Shown one piece after another: positions 30,801 to 40,626 of a stretch of 64,000 nucleotides of DNA. A program made the position numbers and the translations under genes. Numbering within the stretch: the first letter of the stretch is position 1; the number at the start of each line of letters is the position of its first letter. This stretch comes from Roseiflexus sp. RS-1 (GTDB lineage Bacteria > Chloroflexota > Chloroflexia > Chloroflexales > Roseiflexaceae), in the NCBI RefSeq assembly GCF_000016665.1, contig NC_009523.1, forward strand, positions 2,542,001-2,606,000, written 5' to 3'. Under the pieces are notes generated by a model. The model was not told the DNA's origin and searched no databases. It saw only the letters and a program-made list of their open reading frames with translations.

Positions 30801-31967
30801 CTACCAGGCAGCGCGGAGGATGGCGAGCGCATCCTCGTATTCGACCGGGCGCGGATTGCTCATGATCGCGCCATCCATTAATGTGCCTTCCGCGAGGGCG
30901 GGCAACGCATCCTCTGGCACACCGACATCACGCAGGCGCGTGGGCAAGCCGCAATCGGCGGCAAGTTTGGCGACGGCGGCAATTCCGTCCGCAATGACAT
31001 CCTCTTCAGAACGCCCACCGGCATTGACGCCCATTGCCCGCGCGATTCGGACCATGCGGTTGGGAACGACCGGAGCGTTGAACCGCATGCCGTGCGGTAG
31101 CAGGATTGAATTGGCGGTGCCGTGATGCACGTGATAGGCAGCGCCAACAGTATGCGACGCGGCGTGGATGATACCGGTGTTGACGCCGATACCTGTTGTT
31201 GAAAATGCAATGCCAGCAATTGCCGCTGCGATCAGCATGTTTCCACGCGCCTCCATATCTTCGCCATTGTGCGTGGCAGCGCGCAGATAGTTGGAAATCA
31301 TATCGATAGCCTGGATCGCCAGACTATCGGTGATCGGGTTGGCGCCAACGCCGACGAACGTCTCAATCGCATGGCTGAGGGCATCCATGCCGGTGGCTGC
31401 CGTCAGGCGCGGCGGCAGGGTGCGCGTCATCTCCGGATCAAGAATGGCCAGTTCCGGTCCCAGGTACGGGCTGAGGAAGAAGAGTTTCTGTTCCGCCTGC
31501 TCATCGCGAATAACAGCGACCGGCGTTACCTCACTACCGGTGCCGGCAGTCGTTGGAATGGCAATCATGGGGAAGAGTGGGCGTGTAAGCAGGTTTGCGC
31601 CCTGATAATCGTACAGCGTTCCACCTTCGGTCAAGAGGATGCGCATCGCTTTGGCGGTATCAATGGCAGAACCGCCACCCACGGCGATCAACACATCGGC
31701 GCCAGCATCACGAGCAACTGCCGCTCCCTGCTCGACCGTCGCCACCGATGAGTCGGGAGGGACATCGGTAAACGCGCCGGCGACCGTGATCGAGCCTTCC
31801 AACCCTTCGCGCACCCGGTCGAGCAGCCCGGCCTGCACAACGCCGGGATCGGCGACGAGCAGCGCGCGCTGGACGCCAAGTTGAACAACCTCATTGGCAA
31901 AATCGCGCGCCAGACCGATCTTGTACATCAATCGGGTGCGCATATGGTACTCGAAAAAGTCGATCAT
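30801..31967 (-). CDS. iron-containing alcohol dehydrogenase
   Basis: Group III metal-dependent alcohol dehydrogenase, NAD(P)-linked, converting alcohols and aldehydes in the cytoplasm. 388 residues from ATG at 31967, with AGGAGGAG upstream inside the end of the CpXC gene. Motifs: GGGSAIDTAKAM (cofactor loop), IPTTAGTGSEVTPVAVI, and the iron ligands in GMDALSHAIETF and the histidine-rich IHAASHTVGAAYHVHHG. Length is as expected. It starts 2 bp after the CpXC stop, so the two are co-transcribed. Confidence 0.95.
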   Translation of the reverse strand: MIDFFEYHMRTRLMYKIGLARDFANEVVQLGVQRALLVADPGVVQAGLLDRVREGLEGSITVAGAFTDVPPDSSVATVEQGAAVARDAGADVLIAVGGGSAIDTAKAMRILLTEGGTLYDYQGANLLTRPLFPMIAIPTTAGTGSEVTPVAVIRDEQAEQKLFFLSPYLGPELAILDPEMTRTLPPRLTAATGMDALSHAIETFVGVGANPITDSLAIQAIDMISNYLRAATHNGEDMEARGNMLIAAAIAGIAFSTTGIGVNTGIIHAASHTVGAAYHVHHGTANSILLPHGMRFNAPVVPNRMVRIARAMGVNAGGRSEEDVIADGIAAVAKLAADCGLPTRLRDVGVPEDALPALAEGTLMDGAIMSNPRPVEYEDALAILRAAW

Positions 31968-31969
31968 AA

Positions 31970-33196
31970 TCACTCCTCCTGAAGCCCTTCGCGAACACGA
32001 CGAAGCAAGGCGCGGCACTCGACCGCATGCTCTGCCAGGGCATCATCGCCGCGGGCGCGAGCGCCAGCGGCGAGTTCGAGCAGTGCAGTTTGCGCCGCAT
32101 CCGTCAGCAATGCAGGGTACTCGCCCACCACCGCTGCCAGGGCGTCGGCTTCACCGCCAGCGCGCAGCAGGGCGTGGATCGCCTGATACAACCCTTCCTC
32201 TCCGGTCATTTCGGTGCGCAGGCAGGTAAGTGCGTCACGTCGGAGTTCAATCACCTGCGCCAGATGTTCGTTTCCTTCGTCCAATGCACTCTCGACCCGT
32301 CCTGCCAGTTCATCATCGACCCACGGCTCGAGCAGCGCCGGGTAGGTCGAGACGGTTTCGCGCAAAGCGTGTGGACTATCAGCGCGCAGGAATGCTTCAT
32401 ACGCCTGTTCTGCCAGGCGGTGTTCACCCGTCGTCGATCCGGATGGATGGGGAGGAGAGGCGGCATATGCATCATTCTGGCGTTCAGCGGGCATCGCGCT
32501 GGCGCGGAAATCGTGCAACAGCGCGCGAACCTCCATCAGCGCGCGGGCAATATCATGATCCCCCTGCGTATGCGCCGCAGCGATGAGGTGTTCGATGAGC
32601 GCATCGGCATCAGGTGTTCGTATCTCCGGATGGCGCTCGATGATTGCAACTGCTTCCGCGGGAGTATCGGCGGCGAGCAACGCTTCAATCGTGCCAATCA
32701 TCGAATCGGCTGTCAGAGACGTCGGTCGGATGTCATCGACTGGAGGGGGAGGCGATGGTTCTGTCGTGCGTTCCATCGCTTCCGACGCTCGCGGAGCGAA
32801 CCGTCGTCCACGGCGCAGCATTGCGCGACGCACACCACTGGCTTCGACTTCTACCTGCACATCGCTGAGATACGGCAGGCGCCGCTCCTCGGGAAGACTG
32901 CCAATCAGCACGTACAGCAGTTCCTGCGCCCGTTCACGCCACACATGCTCCGGTGCATCGGCTGGCGCCGCAAAATAGACGCGCCGACCCCCCGGATCGT
33001 GTACCAGGAGCGGACCGCCGGCGTCCGCCTGGTGACCGCACTGCGGGCATGTGACCACATTCAACGCGCCCGACAGCAGCATCTCCGCCAGATCGGGGCG
33101 TTCGCCGGCATCGATGATCGTCCAGATCTCCGCCGCGAAAGGCGTGCGGCAGACAGGGCAGATCAGCGAAGCAAATTCGGCGTAAGAGATCGACAT
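31970..33196 (-). CDS. CpXC-domain protein
   Basis: 408 residues from ATG at 33196; the frame extends upstream to 33295 without a better start. The N-terminal 130 residues form the CpXC domain, with CPVC at about 12-15 and CPQCGHQ further on, which probably bind zinc. The rest is helical, repeat-like and acidic, with two similar blocks (TIEALLAADTPAEAVAIIER and AIHALLRAGGEADALAAVVG) resembling helical repeats for protein contact. Role unknown. It lies between an acyl-CoA synthetase gene (96 bp upstream) and the alcohol dehydrogenase. Confidence 0.8.
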   Translation of the reverse strand: MSISYAEFASLICPVCRTPFAAEIWTIIDAGERPDLAEMLLSGALNVVTCPQCGHQADAGGPLLVHDPGGRRVYFAAPADAPEHVWRERAQELLYVLIGSLPEERRLPYLSDVQVEVEASGVRRAMLRRGRRFAPRASEAMERTTEPSPPPPVDDIRPTSLTADSMIGTIEALLAADTPAEAVAIIERHPEIRTPDADALIEHLIAAAHTQGDHDIARALMEVRALLHDFRASAMPAERQNDAYAASPPHPSGSTTGEHRLAEQAYEAFLRADSPHALRETVSTYPALLEPWVDDELAGRVESALDEGNEHLAQVIELRRDALTCLRTEMTGEEGLYQAIHALLRAGGEADALAAVVGEYPALLTDAAQTALLELAAGARARGDDALAEHAVECRALLRRVREGLQEE

Positions 33197-33291
33197 ACCG
33201 GTGAACAGGCGACAGAAGCCAGGCGCTAGAAAAGAACCGGTCGCCCGAACCTCTGTCGCCTCCGTTGTCTCAACCGCAGAACGATTGACCG

Positions 33292-35067
33292 TCAAGCACC
33301 GGCGGATGGCGTACCTGCCGTTTCCATGGCTGGCGCGCCGGACTGTTTGGCTTTTTCTTCCTCGATCAGCACGCGGCGCAGCACCTTGCCGACCATCGTC
33401 TTGGGCAGTTCGGCGCGGAACTCCACCTCACGCGGCACCTTGTACGGTGCGAGTTGCTGCTTGCAGTACTCGCGGATCTCGTCGGCAGTCGCCGTCTCAC
33501 CTGGCTTCAACACAATGAACGCCTTGATCGTATCGTCGCCGCGAGCTGGATTGGGAATACCGACAACCACTGCTTCGAGCACTTTGGGATGCGTGAAGAG
33601 CACTTCCTCGACATCGCGCGGCAGGACTTTGTATCCCGACGCGATCATCATATCCTTCTTGCGATCCACGATATAGAAGTACCCTTCCTCATCGACCTTG
33701 CAAATATCGCCGGTGCGCAGCCAGCCATCGGGCGTAAACGTGGCTTCCGTTTCTTCAGGGCGATTCCAGTACCCCTTCATCACCATCGGACCCTTGACGA
33801 CCAGTTCGCCCTCTTTGTCGGATCCGAACGGAATATCCTCACCTGTTTCCAGATCGATGATCTTGGCATCAACATCCGGCAGCGGGATGCCGATCGACCC
33901 CTTCTTGCGCTTGCCGAACACCGGGTTGCAGTGTGAAACCGGCGAAAGTTCAGTCATACCGAAGCCCTCCACCAGGCGTCCGCCGGTGATCTGACCGAAC
34001 TTCTCCTGAATTTCAATCGGCAGCGGCGCGGAACCGCTGATACAGGCTTTGATCGACTTCAGGTCGTACTCATTGATGCGCGGATGATTGACGATGCGGA
34101 TGTACATCGCCGGGACGCCGGGAAAGAGCGTTGAGCGCTCGCGCTGCATCACGTCCATCACGTGGTCGAGTTCACGCGGGTTGGGCACAATCGTCAACTC
34201 ACCACCCAGGTACAGACCGTAGATCATCGCCACTGTCATGCCATATACGTGGAAGAACGGAATGGCACACATCATCTTCTCGGCGCCGTAATCCGTCTTC
34301 GTCAGCCACGAAGCCACCTGTACCGTATTTGCCACCAGATTGCGGTGGGTGAGCATTGCCGCTTTGGGCAGACCAGTGGTGCCGCCGGTGTACTGAAGCA
34401 GGGCAATATCTTCCGGGAGCACCTCGACGGCGGGCGGATTCGGTCCGTAGCGTTCGAGCAGATGCTGGAACAGATACACGCTGGAGTCGCGCGAGACATC
34501 GACCCAATCCGGCTGCTTACTCTGTTTGGCGTGCACCAGGAAGCGTGACAGCGGACCGAGCGTATCGTAGATATGGGCGACAATGACGCGCTTGACCGGC
34601 GTTTCGCTGCGGATCTCCTGCAGGCGGGGGTAGAACAGGTTCAGCAGCACGATCGTTTCTGAACCGCTATCGACGAGTTGATGCTTCAGTTCACGGGCGG
34701 TGTACGTTGGATTGTTGTTGACGATAATGGCGCCGATGCGCATTGCCGCGAAGAACGCAATAACGTAGTGCGGCGAGTTGGGCAACATCAGCGCGACGCG
34801 GTCGCCTTTCCGAACCCCCAGTTGATAGAGAGCATTGGCAAAGCGGTCGACCATCTCGCTGAGCTTCTGGTACGTCATCTTCCCGCCAACGGTGTACAGA
34901 CCGCGCGCCAGGTAGCTCAGCACAAAATTCGTGGCGGTGTTATACGGATACTTCCTCGTACTCTCTGCCAGAAAGTGGTTCAGGGTGACGTTGGGGATTT
35001 CGACAGAACGCGGCACATTCGGCTCATAACTCGCGAACCAGGGTCGATCCATGTTGTTGTTCATCAT
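33292..35067 (-). CDS. long-chain acyl-CoA synthetase (AMP-forming)
   Basis: Adenylate-forming enzyme that activates fatty acids as CoA thioesters. 591 residues, slightly longer than usual FadD. Motifs: AMP-binding YTGGTTGLPKAA (226-237), PFFHVYGMTVA, GFGMTELSPVS, GWLRTGD, and the catalytic-lysine region PKTMVGKVLRR near the end. AAAGGAG precedes the ATG at 35067. Downstream genes on the same strand are CpXC and alcohol dehydrogenase. The chain length of the substrate cannot be told from this. Confidence 0.93.
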   Translation of the reverse strand: MMNNNMDRPWFASYEPNVPRSVEIPNVTLNHFLAESTRKYPYNTATNFVLSYLARGLYTVGGKMTYQKLSEMVDRFANALYQLGVRKGDRVALMLPNSPHYVIAFFAAMRIGAIIVNNNPTYTARELKHQLVDSGSETIVLLNLFYPRLQEIRSETPVKRVIVAHIYDTLGPLSRFLVHAKQSKQPDWVDVSRDSSVYLFQHLLERYGPNPPAVEVLPEDIALLQYTGGTTGLPKAAMLTHRNLVANTVQVASWLTKTDYGAEKMMCAIPFFHVYGMTVAMIYGLYLGGELTIVPNPRELDHVMDVMQRERSTLFPGVPAMYIRIVNHPRINEYDLKSIKACISGSAPLPIEIQEKFGQITGGRLVEGFGMTELSPVSHCNPVFGKRKKGSIGIPLPDVDAKIIDLETGEDIPFGSDKEGELVVKGPMVMKGYWNRPEETEATFTPDGWLRTGDICKVDEEGYFYIVDRKKDMMIASGYKVLPRDVEEVLFTHPKVLEAVVVGIPNPARGDDTIKAFIVLKPGETATADEIREYCKQQLAPYKVPREVEFRAELPKTMVGKVLRRVLIEEEKAKQSGAPAMETAGTPSAGA

Positions 35068-35099
35068 TCATGCTCCTTTGCATGGCGTCAGGCGGCGCA

Positions 35100-35274
35100 C
35101 CAGACCCCACGAAATCACACAATCCCTTCACATGAGCGCCGTCGAGCGAACATCCATCACGCTACGCTGCCAGCCAGCGCGCCAGATCACACAAACGACA
35201 CATCCCTTCATCCACCTCAGCGCCGTCAAACGAACATCCATCCTGCGCTGCTGCCAGGTGCGGTCGCCTGGCAG
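35100..35274. repeat. imperfect 75-bp tandem duplication plus palindrome
   Basis: 35100-35172 and 35182-35257 are imperfect direct copies sharing GCGCCGTC, GCGAACATCCATC-type blocks and GCTGCCAG. The second ends in a hairpin CTGCCAGG / CCTGGCAG (35251-35274). No gene is present here. Confidence 0.6.
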
Positions 35275-35306
35275 CGCTGACGCATCCCTGATGAAAATCC
35301 GCGACG

Positions 35307-35477
35307 TCAGACGTCGTCGCGCAGCCAGCCGCGCTCACGCGCGATGAACTTAATTGTGGCATCGTCGGGCGGGTAGAGACCGGCAGCCTGATAGGCGTAT
35401 GCCAGCAACGCTGCACCGCCAATCATGCCGATGCCCAGACCGATAAGAAATGCTAGTGCGCCCACAACGTTGCGCAT
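35307..35477 (-). CDS. small single-pass membrane protein
   Basis: 56 residues from ATG at 35477, with GAGAGGAG upstream. Residues 4-27 form one hydrophobic helix (GALAFLIGLGIGMIGGAALL). The rest (YPPDDATIKFIARERGWLRD) is a short soluble tail. I know no family. The strong ribosome site supports a real gene. Confidence 0.6.
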   Translation of the reverse strand: MRNVVGALAFLIGLGIGMIGGAALLAYAYQAAGLYPPDDATIKFIARERGWLRDDV

Positions 35478-35616
35478 GGTCGGAACTCCTCTCGCAGTCC
35501 AATCTTTCCCCTGCACGTCTGAAAACAGGTGCAACGGTATGATACCGCACAGCGCGCCATTGCGTCAACTCTCTTTCGGACGCGGCGCGTCATTGTGTGT
35601 TGATGGCGTGCTGCTG

Positions 35617-35625
35617 TGCTATAAT
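35617..35625 (+). promoter_or_regulatory. extended -10 promoter
   Basis: TGCTATAAT, with TGTGTT 18 bp before the TATAAT. It faces the RAM-domain gene at 35777, leaving a leader of about 145 bp whose sequence shows no recognisable riboswitch. Confidence 0.5.
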
Positions 35626-35776
35626 GGACATGTACTCGATCCCGACTCACTGGAGAGTCGACGATGCACAGAACAGGCGCCAGCGCCGCTATTCCCGATC
35701 TCCCGATCCCAACCGGCGCATCTTCTCCACGAGGACGGGTTATCGCCCCCATAGATGGTGAAAGTGGAGGTGCGTC

Positions 35777-36007
35777 ATGCTTGCCAGAGCCTATGTGCTG
35801 ATCGAAGTCGAAGCCGGTCAGGTCGGTTCGGTGCTTGCTACCCTGCGCTCGATTAAGGGCATCACGCTCGCCGATCCGGTCACCGGTCCATACGATGTGA
35901 TCGTGACGATCGAAGTGCCAGACCAGCGCGATATCGGGCGCCTGGTGATGAATGAACTGCATGGCATTCCAGGGATCAAGCGCACCGTGACGTGCCTGGC
36001 GATCTAA
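35777..36007 (+). CDS. stand-alone Lrp/AsnC ligand-binding (RAM) domain protein
   Basis: 76 residues making up just the regulator-of-amino-acid-metabolism domain, without a DNA-binding part (ARAYVLIEVEAGQVGSVLAT, then VTGPYDVIVTIEVPD). Such proteins assemble as ring-like oligomers and sense amino acids or work as partners of full-length Lrp. AAAGTGGAGG precedes the ATG. Its position ahead of the potassium-uptake genes is notable; a link is unproven. Confidence 0.88.
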   Translation: MLARAYVLIEVEAGQVGSVLATLRSIKGITLADPVTGPYDVIVTIEVPDQRDIGRLVMNELHGIPGIKRTVTCLAI

Positions 36008-36121
36008 CGCACAGGTCGCATACGGTTCAGTTTGCCGGAGGGCGCCGGGAGAGGCGGTCTTCCCGTTCAGGGGAAATGGATGTCTGCACCTGTTCGATGT
36101 GCGGTTCGATAGGGTGGTACT

Positions 36122-36790
36122 GTGCCCCGGCTCAACGGAAAACCAGAGTTTGCCGTCATTGGTCTTGGACGGTTTGGCAGCAGCCTGGCGCTTACGCTGG
36201 CAGAACGCGGGTTTAGCGTGCTGGGCATTGATCGCGACCGCTCCATCGTGCAGGCGCTCGCCGACCGGTTGACGCAAACTGTTGCGCTCGATTCGACTGA
36301 TGAGCAGGCGCTGCGTGCGGTCGATATCCCTTCGTTCGATACGGTCGTCGTCGCTATCGGATCGAATTTCGAGGCGAACCTGCTGACGACGGTCGCGGTC
36401 AAGTCGCTCGGCGTGCCACACGTTATCTGCAAGGCGACGACAGATCGCCAGCGGACGATTCTGTTGCGGGTTGGCGCCGATCGTGTCATCCTGCCGGAAC
36501 ACGAGGCGGGTTGTCGTCTGGCGCAGGAACTCGCCGCTCCTGGCATGGTTGATCAAATTGCGCTGGGTGTCGAGCATAGCATTACCGAGTTGCGCGTTCC
36601 GTCGTCGTTCGTCGGGCATACGTTGCGCGAATGCGATTTACGCCGCCGCTACGGGGTGACGGTGCTGGCAGTCAAGCGCGGCGAACATCTGACCGTCTTC
36701 CCCGCGCCGGATTTTACCTTTGCGTCGGGCGATCTGCTGGCGGTCATTGGTGAGAACAGCAGCATCACACGCATCGCTGAACTGAAATGA
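36122..36790 (+). CDS. trkA: TrkA/KtrA-type potassium uptake regulator
   Basis: 222 residues with a GTG start. Peripheral nucleotide-binding subunit that gates the membrane potassium channel. The Rossmann fold shows GLGRFGSSLALTLAERG, the acidic LGIDRDRS and DSTDEQALRAV. A TrkA-C domain lies at about 140-222 (ELRVPSSFVGHTLRECDLRR, FASGDLLAVIGE). The stop overlaps the ATG of the channel gene by 4 bp, so the subunits are coupled. Confidence 0.93.
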   Translation: MPRLNGKPEFAVIGLGRFGSSLALTLAERGFSVLGIDRDRSIVQALADRLTQTVALDSTDEQALRAVDIPSFDTVVVAIGSNFEANLLTTVAVKSLGVPHVICKATTDRQRTILLRVGADRVILPEHEAGCRLAQELAAPGMVDQIALGVEHSITELRVPSSFVGHTLRECDLRRRYGVTVLAVKRGEHLTVFPAPDFTFASGDLLAVIGENSSITRIAELK

Positions 36791-38148
36791 GGCTTGCGCC
36801 ACGTCCATCGGTGCGCTCACCCGCCCGACCGCGTCCTATGCCCGCTGCCCTGCGGCTGGTCATTGGTCTGGCAGTGCTGGTAGCTGCCGGCACGTCGATC
36901 CTCATGCTGCCGTGGATGGGCACAGAACGCCCACTTACCTGGAACGAAGCCCTGTTTACTGCGGTCTCGGCACTGAGCGTCACCGGTCTTTCGATCATTA
37001 CTCCCGTCCATGATCTCAGTCTTGCCGGTCAGATTGTGCTGCTGCTGCTGATCCAGATCGGCGGCGTCGGCTTTATGGTCGTGGCAGTGATCGTCTTTCA
37101 GGTGCTGGGACGACGCATTACGCTGACCGATCGCCTGGCGCTGACCGACTCGATGGGATTGCTGGTTCCGGGCGCGATTGTGCAACTGGTGCGGCGCGTC
37201 TTGCTGACAGTGCTGCTGCTCGAAGCGATTGGCGCAGCCCTGCTCTGGATCCACTGGCGCGATATGCTGGGACCGGAGCGCGCCCTGCTGTATGCTATCT
37301 TTCACGCTGTTTCGGCATTTTGCAATGCCGGTTTCGACCTGTTCACCGGTTTGCCAGACTACCCTTACGGTATTCCGAATGATAGCATCACGCTGGCAAT
37401 CCTGGGATCACTGATTTTCCTCGGTGGGTTGGGCATCCCGGTGCTGGCGGAATTGCTCACCTTCTGGCGTATACGATTTTCGCTCCACACACGCATTACG
37501 TTGACAGTCGTCATTATTCTGGTTTCAATTGGTGCAGGAGGATTGTTCCTGACAGAACAGCAATCCGGTCATCTTCTGGAACGCGAGCCGCTCGACCGTC
37601 AGATTGCACTCGCACTGTTTCAGTCGATTTCAACCCGAACTGCTGGCTTCAGTGCACTCCAACCACTCGATGAACTGTCGCCTGCCGGTCGATTGCTGAC
37701 CATTGTCCTGATGTTTATCGGTTGTGCGCCAGCATCGATGGGCGGCGGCATCACCACCGGCACCTTCGCCGTTCTCATGCTGGCGGTTGGCGCCTATGCG
37801 CGCGGTCTGGCGTCACCGCAGATCGGCGGGCGCACCCTGGCGCCGCAAACGGTGCGCAAAGCCGCCGCTATTCTGACCGTTTCGCTGCTGGTGGTGCTGA
37901 CGGCGACCTGGTTGATCCTGGCGACGCACGAAGCAACGCTCGATGATGCCCTGTTCGAGGTCGTGTCGGCGTTCGCTACCTGTGGTCTGTCGTTGACATT
38001 GACCAGCGAGTTAAACCTGTTCGGTCAACTGGTGATTTGTGTGATGATGTTCTGGGGACGCCTGGGTGCGTTGACGCTCGTGGTGGCGCTGGCAAACCAG
38101 CGTCCGCAACTGGTGGCGTACCCCGAAGAACAGGTGTTGATCGGATGA
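36787..38148 (+). CDS. trkH: Trk/Ktr potassium channel subunit
   Basis: Membrane pore of the Ktr/Trk potassium uptake system; 453 residues. Four pore loops have the selectivity filter forms SALSVTGLS (61-69), SAFCNAGFD (176-184), STRTAGFS (282-289) and SAFATCGLS (394-402). The length fits KtrB better than the longer TrkH. The gene follows its regulatory subunit directly. Na+ dependence is not readable from sequence. The name trkH/ktrB is family-level only. Confidence 0.93.
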   Translation: MRLAPRPSVRSPARPRPMPAALRLVIGLAVLVAAGTSILMLPWMGTERPLTWNEALFTAVSALSVTGLSIITPVHDLSLAGQIVLLLLIQIGGVGFMVVAVIVFQVLGRRITLTDRLALTDSMGLLVPGAIVQLVRRVLLTVLLLEAIGAALLWIHWRDMLGPERALLYAIFHAVSAFCNAGFDLFTGLPDYPYGIPNDSITLAILGSLIFLGGLGIPVLAELLTFWRIRFSLHTRITLTVVIILVSIGAGGLFLTEQQSGHLLEREPLDRQIALALFQSISTRTAGFSALQPLDELSPAGRLLTIVLMFIGCAPASMGGGITTGTFAVLMLAVGAYARGLASPQIGGRTLAPQTVRKAAAILTVSLLVVLTATWLILATHEATLDDALFEVVSAFATCGLSLTLTSELNLFGQLVICVMMFWGRLGALTLVVALANQRPQLVAYPEEQVLIG

Positions 38149-38162
38149 AGGTTGATCCACTG

Positions 38163-38315
38163 CTACGTAGAGAAGACGAAGGCGTTGAGCAGCAGGGTCA
38201 GTCCGATCAACAGCAGCGAGGTGATTGCTACCGCAATGGCCTGTGCAACACTCAGCGGCAGCGACTGGAGCGATGGTTGAGCGGCAATGCGCGTATTCTC
38301 CGTTGATTGAAGCAT
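38163..38315 (-). CDS. small membrane protein
   Basis: 50 residues from ATG at 38315, preceded by CAGGAGGGG. The N-terminal half is polar (ENTRIAAQPSLQ). The C-terminal half is one hydrophobic helix ending in FVFST (VAQAIAVAITSLLLIGLTLL). I know no family. It converges with the potassium channel gene, whose stop is 14 bp away. Confidence 0.6.
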   Translation of the reverse strand: MLQSTENTRIAAQPSLQSLPLSVAQAIAVAITSLLLIGLTLLLNAFVFST

Positions 38316-38551
38316 ACGTTCCCCTCCTGTTTTCTTTTTTCGTTTTATATAGCATAGCAATCATCCTGCGGCAGCGAAAGAGAACGGCATCCCGCTCGAT
38401 ACGGGAAAAAATACCCGTTGTGCATTGTTACGCACATGGCTCTTAAGGGTCACCGAAGCGTAACGCCACCAAATGCTCTGTGCGGTACCATGCCAGATCG
38501 TAAGCCCGGAAGCGTGCATCGGTATGTTCGTCCGATGCAGGAGTGACAGTG

Positions 38552-39310
38552 ATGGAACGGTCGGTATTCATTGCCGCTGGACTGTTTGTTCTGTCGGTTG
38601 TTTCAGGCATGCTGGGATTGGGCGTCGCTTTTGCTGCGGTGCCATTTCTCGGCTTATTTATGAACGACCTGGTTCACGAAGTGCAGCCGTTGAGCCTGTT
38701 TTTGAATGGGGTCACTGCTTTATTCTCTGCATTTGGTTTCGCACGCAGTCGTCTGGTGGCATGGCGGGAAGCGCTATTGCTGGCGCTGGTCACAACGCTG
38801 TTTGCGCCGCTGGGATCCTGGATGGCGCAGTTTACCGCACAGTCGTGGCTGTGGGGACTGTACCTGCTGGCGGTGCTCTATCTTGCCTGGCGCATGTTTC
38901 AACCAGAGAAAGGAAATCGCCCTGCCGACAGTGATACCGTAACGCCGCGTCGCTTTTCGCTTGCGCTTCTCCTCGCCATCCCGATCTCGATCCTGGCAGG
39001 TTTGCTGGGGGTTGGTCCAGGATTCCTGTTGATGCCGACGCTGATCATCGCAGGTTTTGCACCCAAGCGAGCTGCGGGGATCAATGCAGTCGCCGTCACA
39101 CCGCCGTCGTTCTCGGCGCTTGTACCGCACCTTTCGACCATGGTGATCGACATGCGCCTGGCTGCCATCCTGGTCGTTGTGGGTGCAACTGGAGCATTCA
39201 TCGGCGCCCGGCTCACCAGCCGATTCGTCTCAGGTCCGCGGCTCAAGCAGGTGTTTGCCGTGCTGATTGTGGTGGTGACGGCGTATAAACTGGCGACGCT
39301 TGTGCAATAG
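38552..39310 (+). CDS. TauE/SafE-family permease
   Basis: 252 residues from ATG at 38552 (AGGAG 8 bp upstream; GTG at 38543 possible). About eight membrane segments, in two similar halves: SGMLGLGVAFAAVPFLGLFM and LAGLLGVGPGFLLMPTLIIA. This pseudo-repeat is the hallmark of the TSUP/TauE/SafE (sulfite, sulfonate or organic anion) exporters. The substrate is unknown. It stands alone before the AraC regulator, which is convergent. Confidence 0.85.
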   Translation: MERSVFIAAGLFVLSVVSGMLGLGVAFAAVPFLGLFMNDLVHEVQPLSLFLNGVTALFSAFGFARSRLVAWREALLLALVTTLFAPLGSWMAQFTAQSWLWGLYLLAVLYLAWRMFQPEKGNRPADSDTVTPRRFSLALLLAIPISILAGLLGVGPGFLLMPTLIIAGFAPKRAAGINAVAVTPPSFSALVPHLSTMVIDMRLAAILVVVGATGAFIGARLTSRFVSGPRLKQVFAVLIVVVTAYKLATLVQ

Positions 39311-39363
39311 CAGGCGCAGGATGCACCTTCTGCAACGGTGAGCCAGGGATTGCCGCAGATCGA

Positions 39364-40458
39364 TCATGGTTCTGTGCGTTGGCTGCCTGTGCGCTGGCGG
39401 ATGTAGGTCAATGGCGGCGTCCCAAAATGTTGCCGGAACACCCGGCTGAAGTGGCTGAGATCGTGAAATCCCCATCGTGTAGCAACGTCACGAAGACAAC
39501 CCCGATCACCGCCACGTAGCAGCAACTCGCTGCGGATCGCTTCCAGGCGGCGGATCATGATCCACTGAGCGACGGTTGTGCCAGTAGCAGTGAAGAGGGA
39601 GTGCAGGTAGCGGACTGAAATGCCGAAACTGCTGGCGATGGTGCGCGGACAGAGTTGATCGTCGTCGAGATAGCGTTCGATATAGGCATAGATCGCGTTG
39701 AGTAATTCACGGCGATGAGCGGACAGGCCGACACGAACCGTCTGCTCGCTGCGAAGCCATACAACAATCGCGTCAAAGGCGCAATCGCCCAGGATCTGGC
39801 GTTGTTCTTGGCTCAACAACGGCGCCTGGGCGATGAGGACAACCAGCAGAGTAAAGCAAATTGCTCCGCTCCCCTGAGCGAAGGACAGGGGTCGTCGGTC
39901 GAGATTTGCGATGCTGCCAAGCCGTGCTATGAGCGCCTCTGCCGGAAGTCGAACGATGAGTGCGCGACCAGGAGCACGTGGCGTAACGACGAATGTAGCG
40001 CTTTCTCGCCATAGCCGTGCTGTGCCGGGGATCAATGTATTGCTCTGTGGTGGCAAAGCATCGGTTGGGTCCCCTGCCTCAAACCGGTTGGGCGACTGGC
40101 GGAGCGGTTCAACCAGGGGCATCTGAGGCAATCTGGCTGGCGTCTCACCGACGTGATCCGCATCACCGCACCTGACGTGCAGCGAAGATGATGCGATTGG
40201 CCTCTCTCCTATCGGTTTGTTGTGGATGGATAACTGAGGTTGTTCATTCCCGCTGTGCGCAGGATCTGGGATTCTGGCGAGTGTGGTTGCGTCCTGTCCT
40301 GCGATAGTAATATCTACTGTGCCGCCATCAGCCAGCACGAGTGTCAGGTGCTGTTCGGATGCCAGCGTGGGCGCGAACTGCACCGCTTTCTCCTGCCTTG
40401 TCAGTTCAACAGCCCCGTAGCGCCACAGGGCAGGCTCCACAACGTTGTGTCGCTCCAC
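39364..40458 (-). CDS. AraC-family transcriptional regulator
   Basis: 364 residues with a GTG start at 40458 preceded by TTAGGGAT. The C-terminal 100 residues hold the double helix-turn-helix: FGISVRYLHSLFTATGTTVA and WGFHDLSHFSRVFRQHFGTP, the AraC signature. The N-terminal 250 residues form an AraC-binding-like sensor without close identity. It is encoded divergently from the carboxylase operon at 40627, with 168 bp between, so it is the obvious candidate regulator of that operon. Confidence 0.88.
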   Translation of the reverse strand: MERHNVVEPALWRYGAVELTRQEKAVQFAPTLASEQHLTLVLADGGTVDITIAGQDATTLARIPDPAHSGNEQPQLSIHNKPIGERPIASSSLHVRCGDADHVGETPARLPQMPLVEPLRQSPNRFEAGDPTDALPPQSNTLIPGTARLWRESATFVVTPRAPGRALIVRLPAEALIARLGSIANLDRRPLSFAQGSGAICFTLLVVLIAQAPLLSQEQRQILGDCAFDAIVVWLRSEQTVRVGLSAHRRELLNAIYAYIERYLDDDQLCPRTIASSFGISVRYLHSLFTATGTTVAQWIMIRRLEAIRSELLLRGGDRGCLRDVATRWGFHDLSHFSRVFRQHFGTPPLTYIRQRTGSQRTEP

Positions 40459-40626
40459 GTCGTATCCCTAATGCTGACCATCTGTTTGCGCTGGCGGAGT
40501 GTTCGCAAACAGGCAAGAAACAGTTCGCTCTCAGTCATCCATGGTGGAGGGATTTCCACCATAATACCATATATCTCCGCCTTCCTGAGTGGCATATCCC
40601 GCGCGGTGAGCAAAGGAGCGCACAGC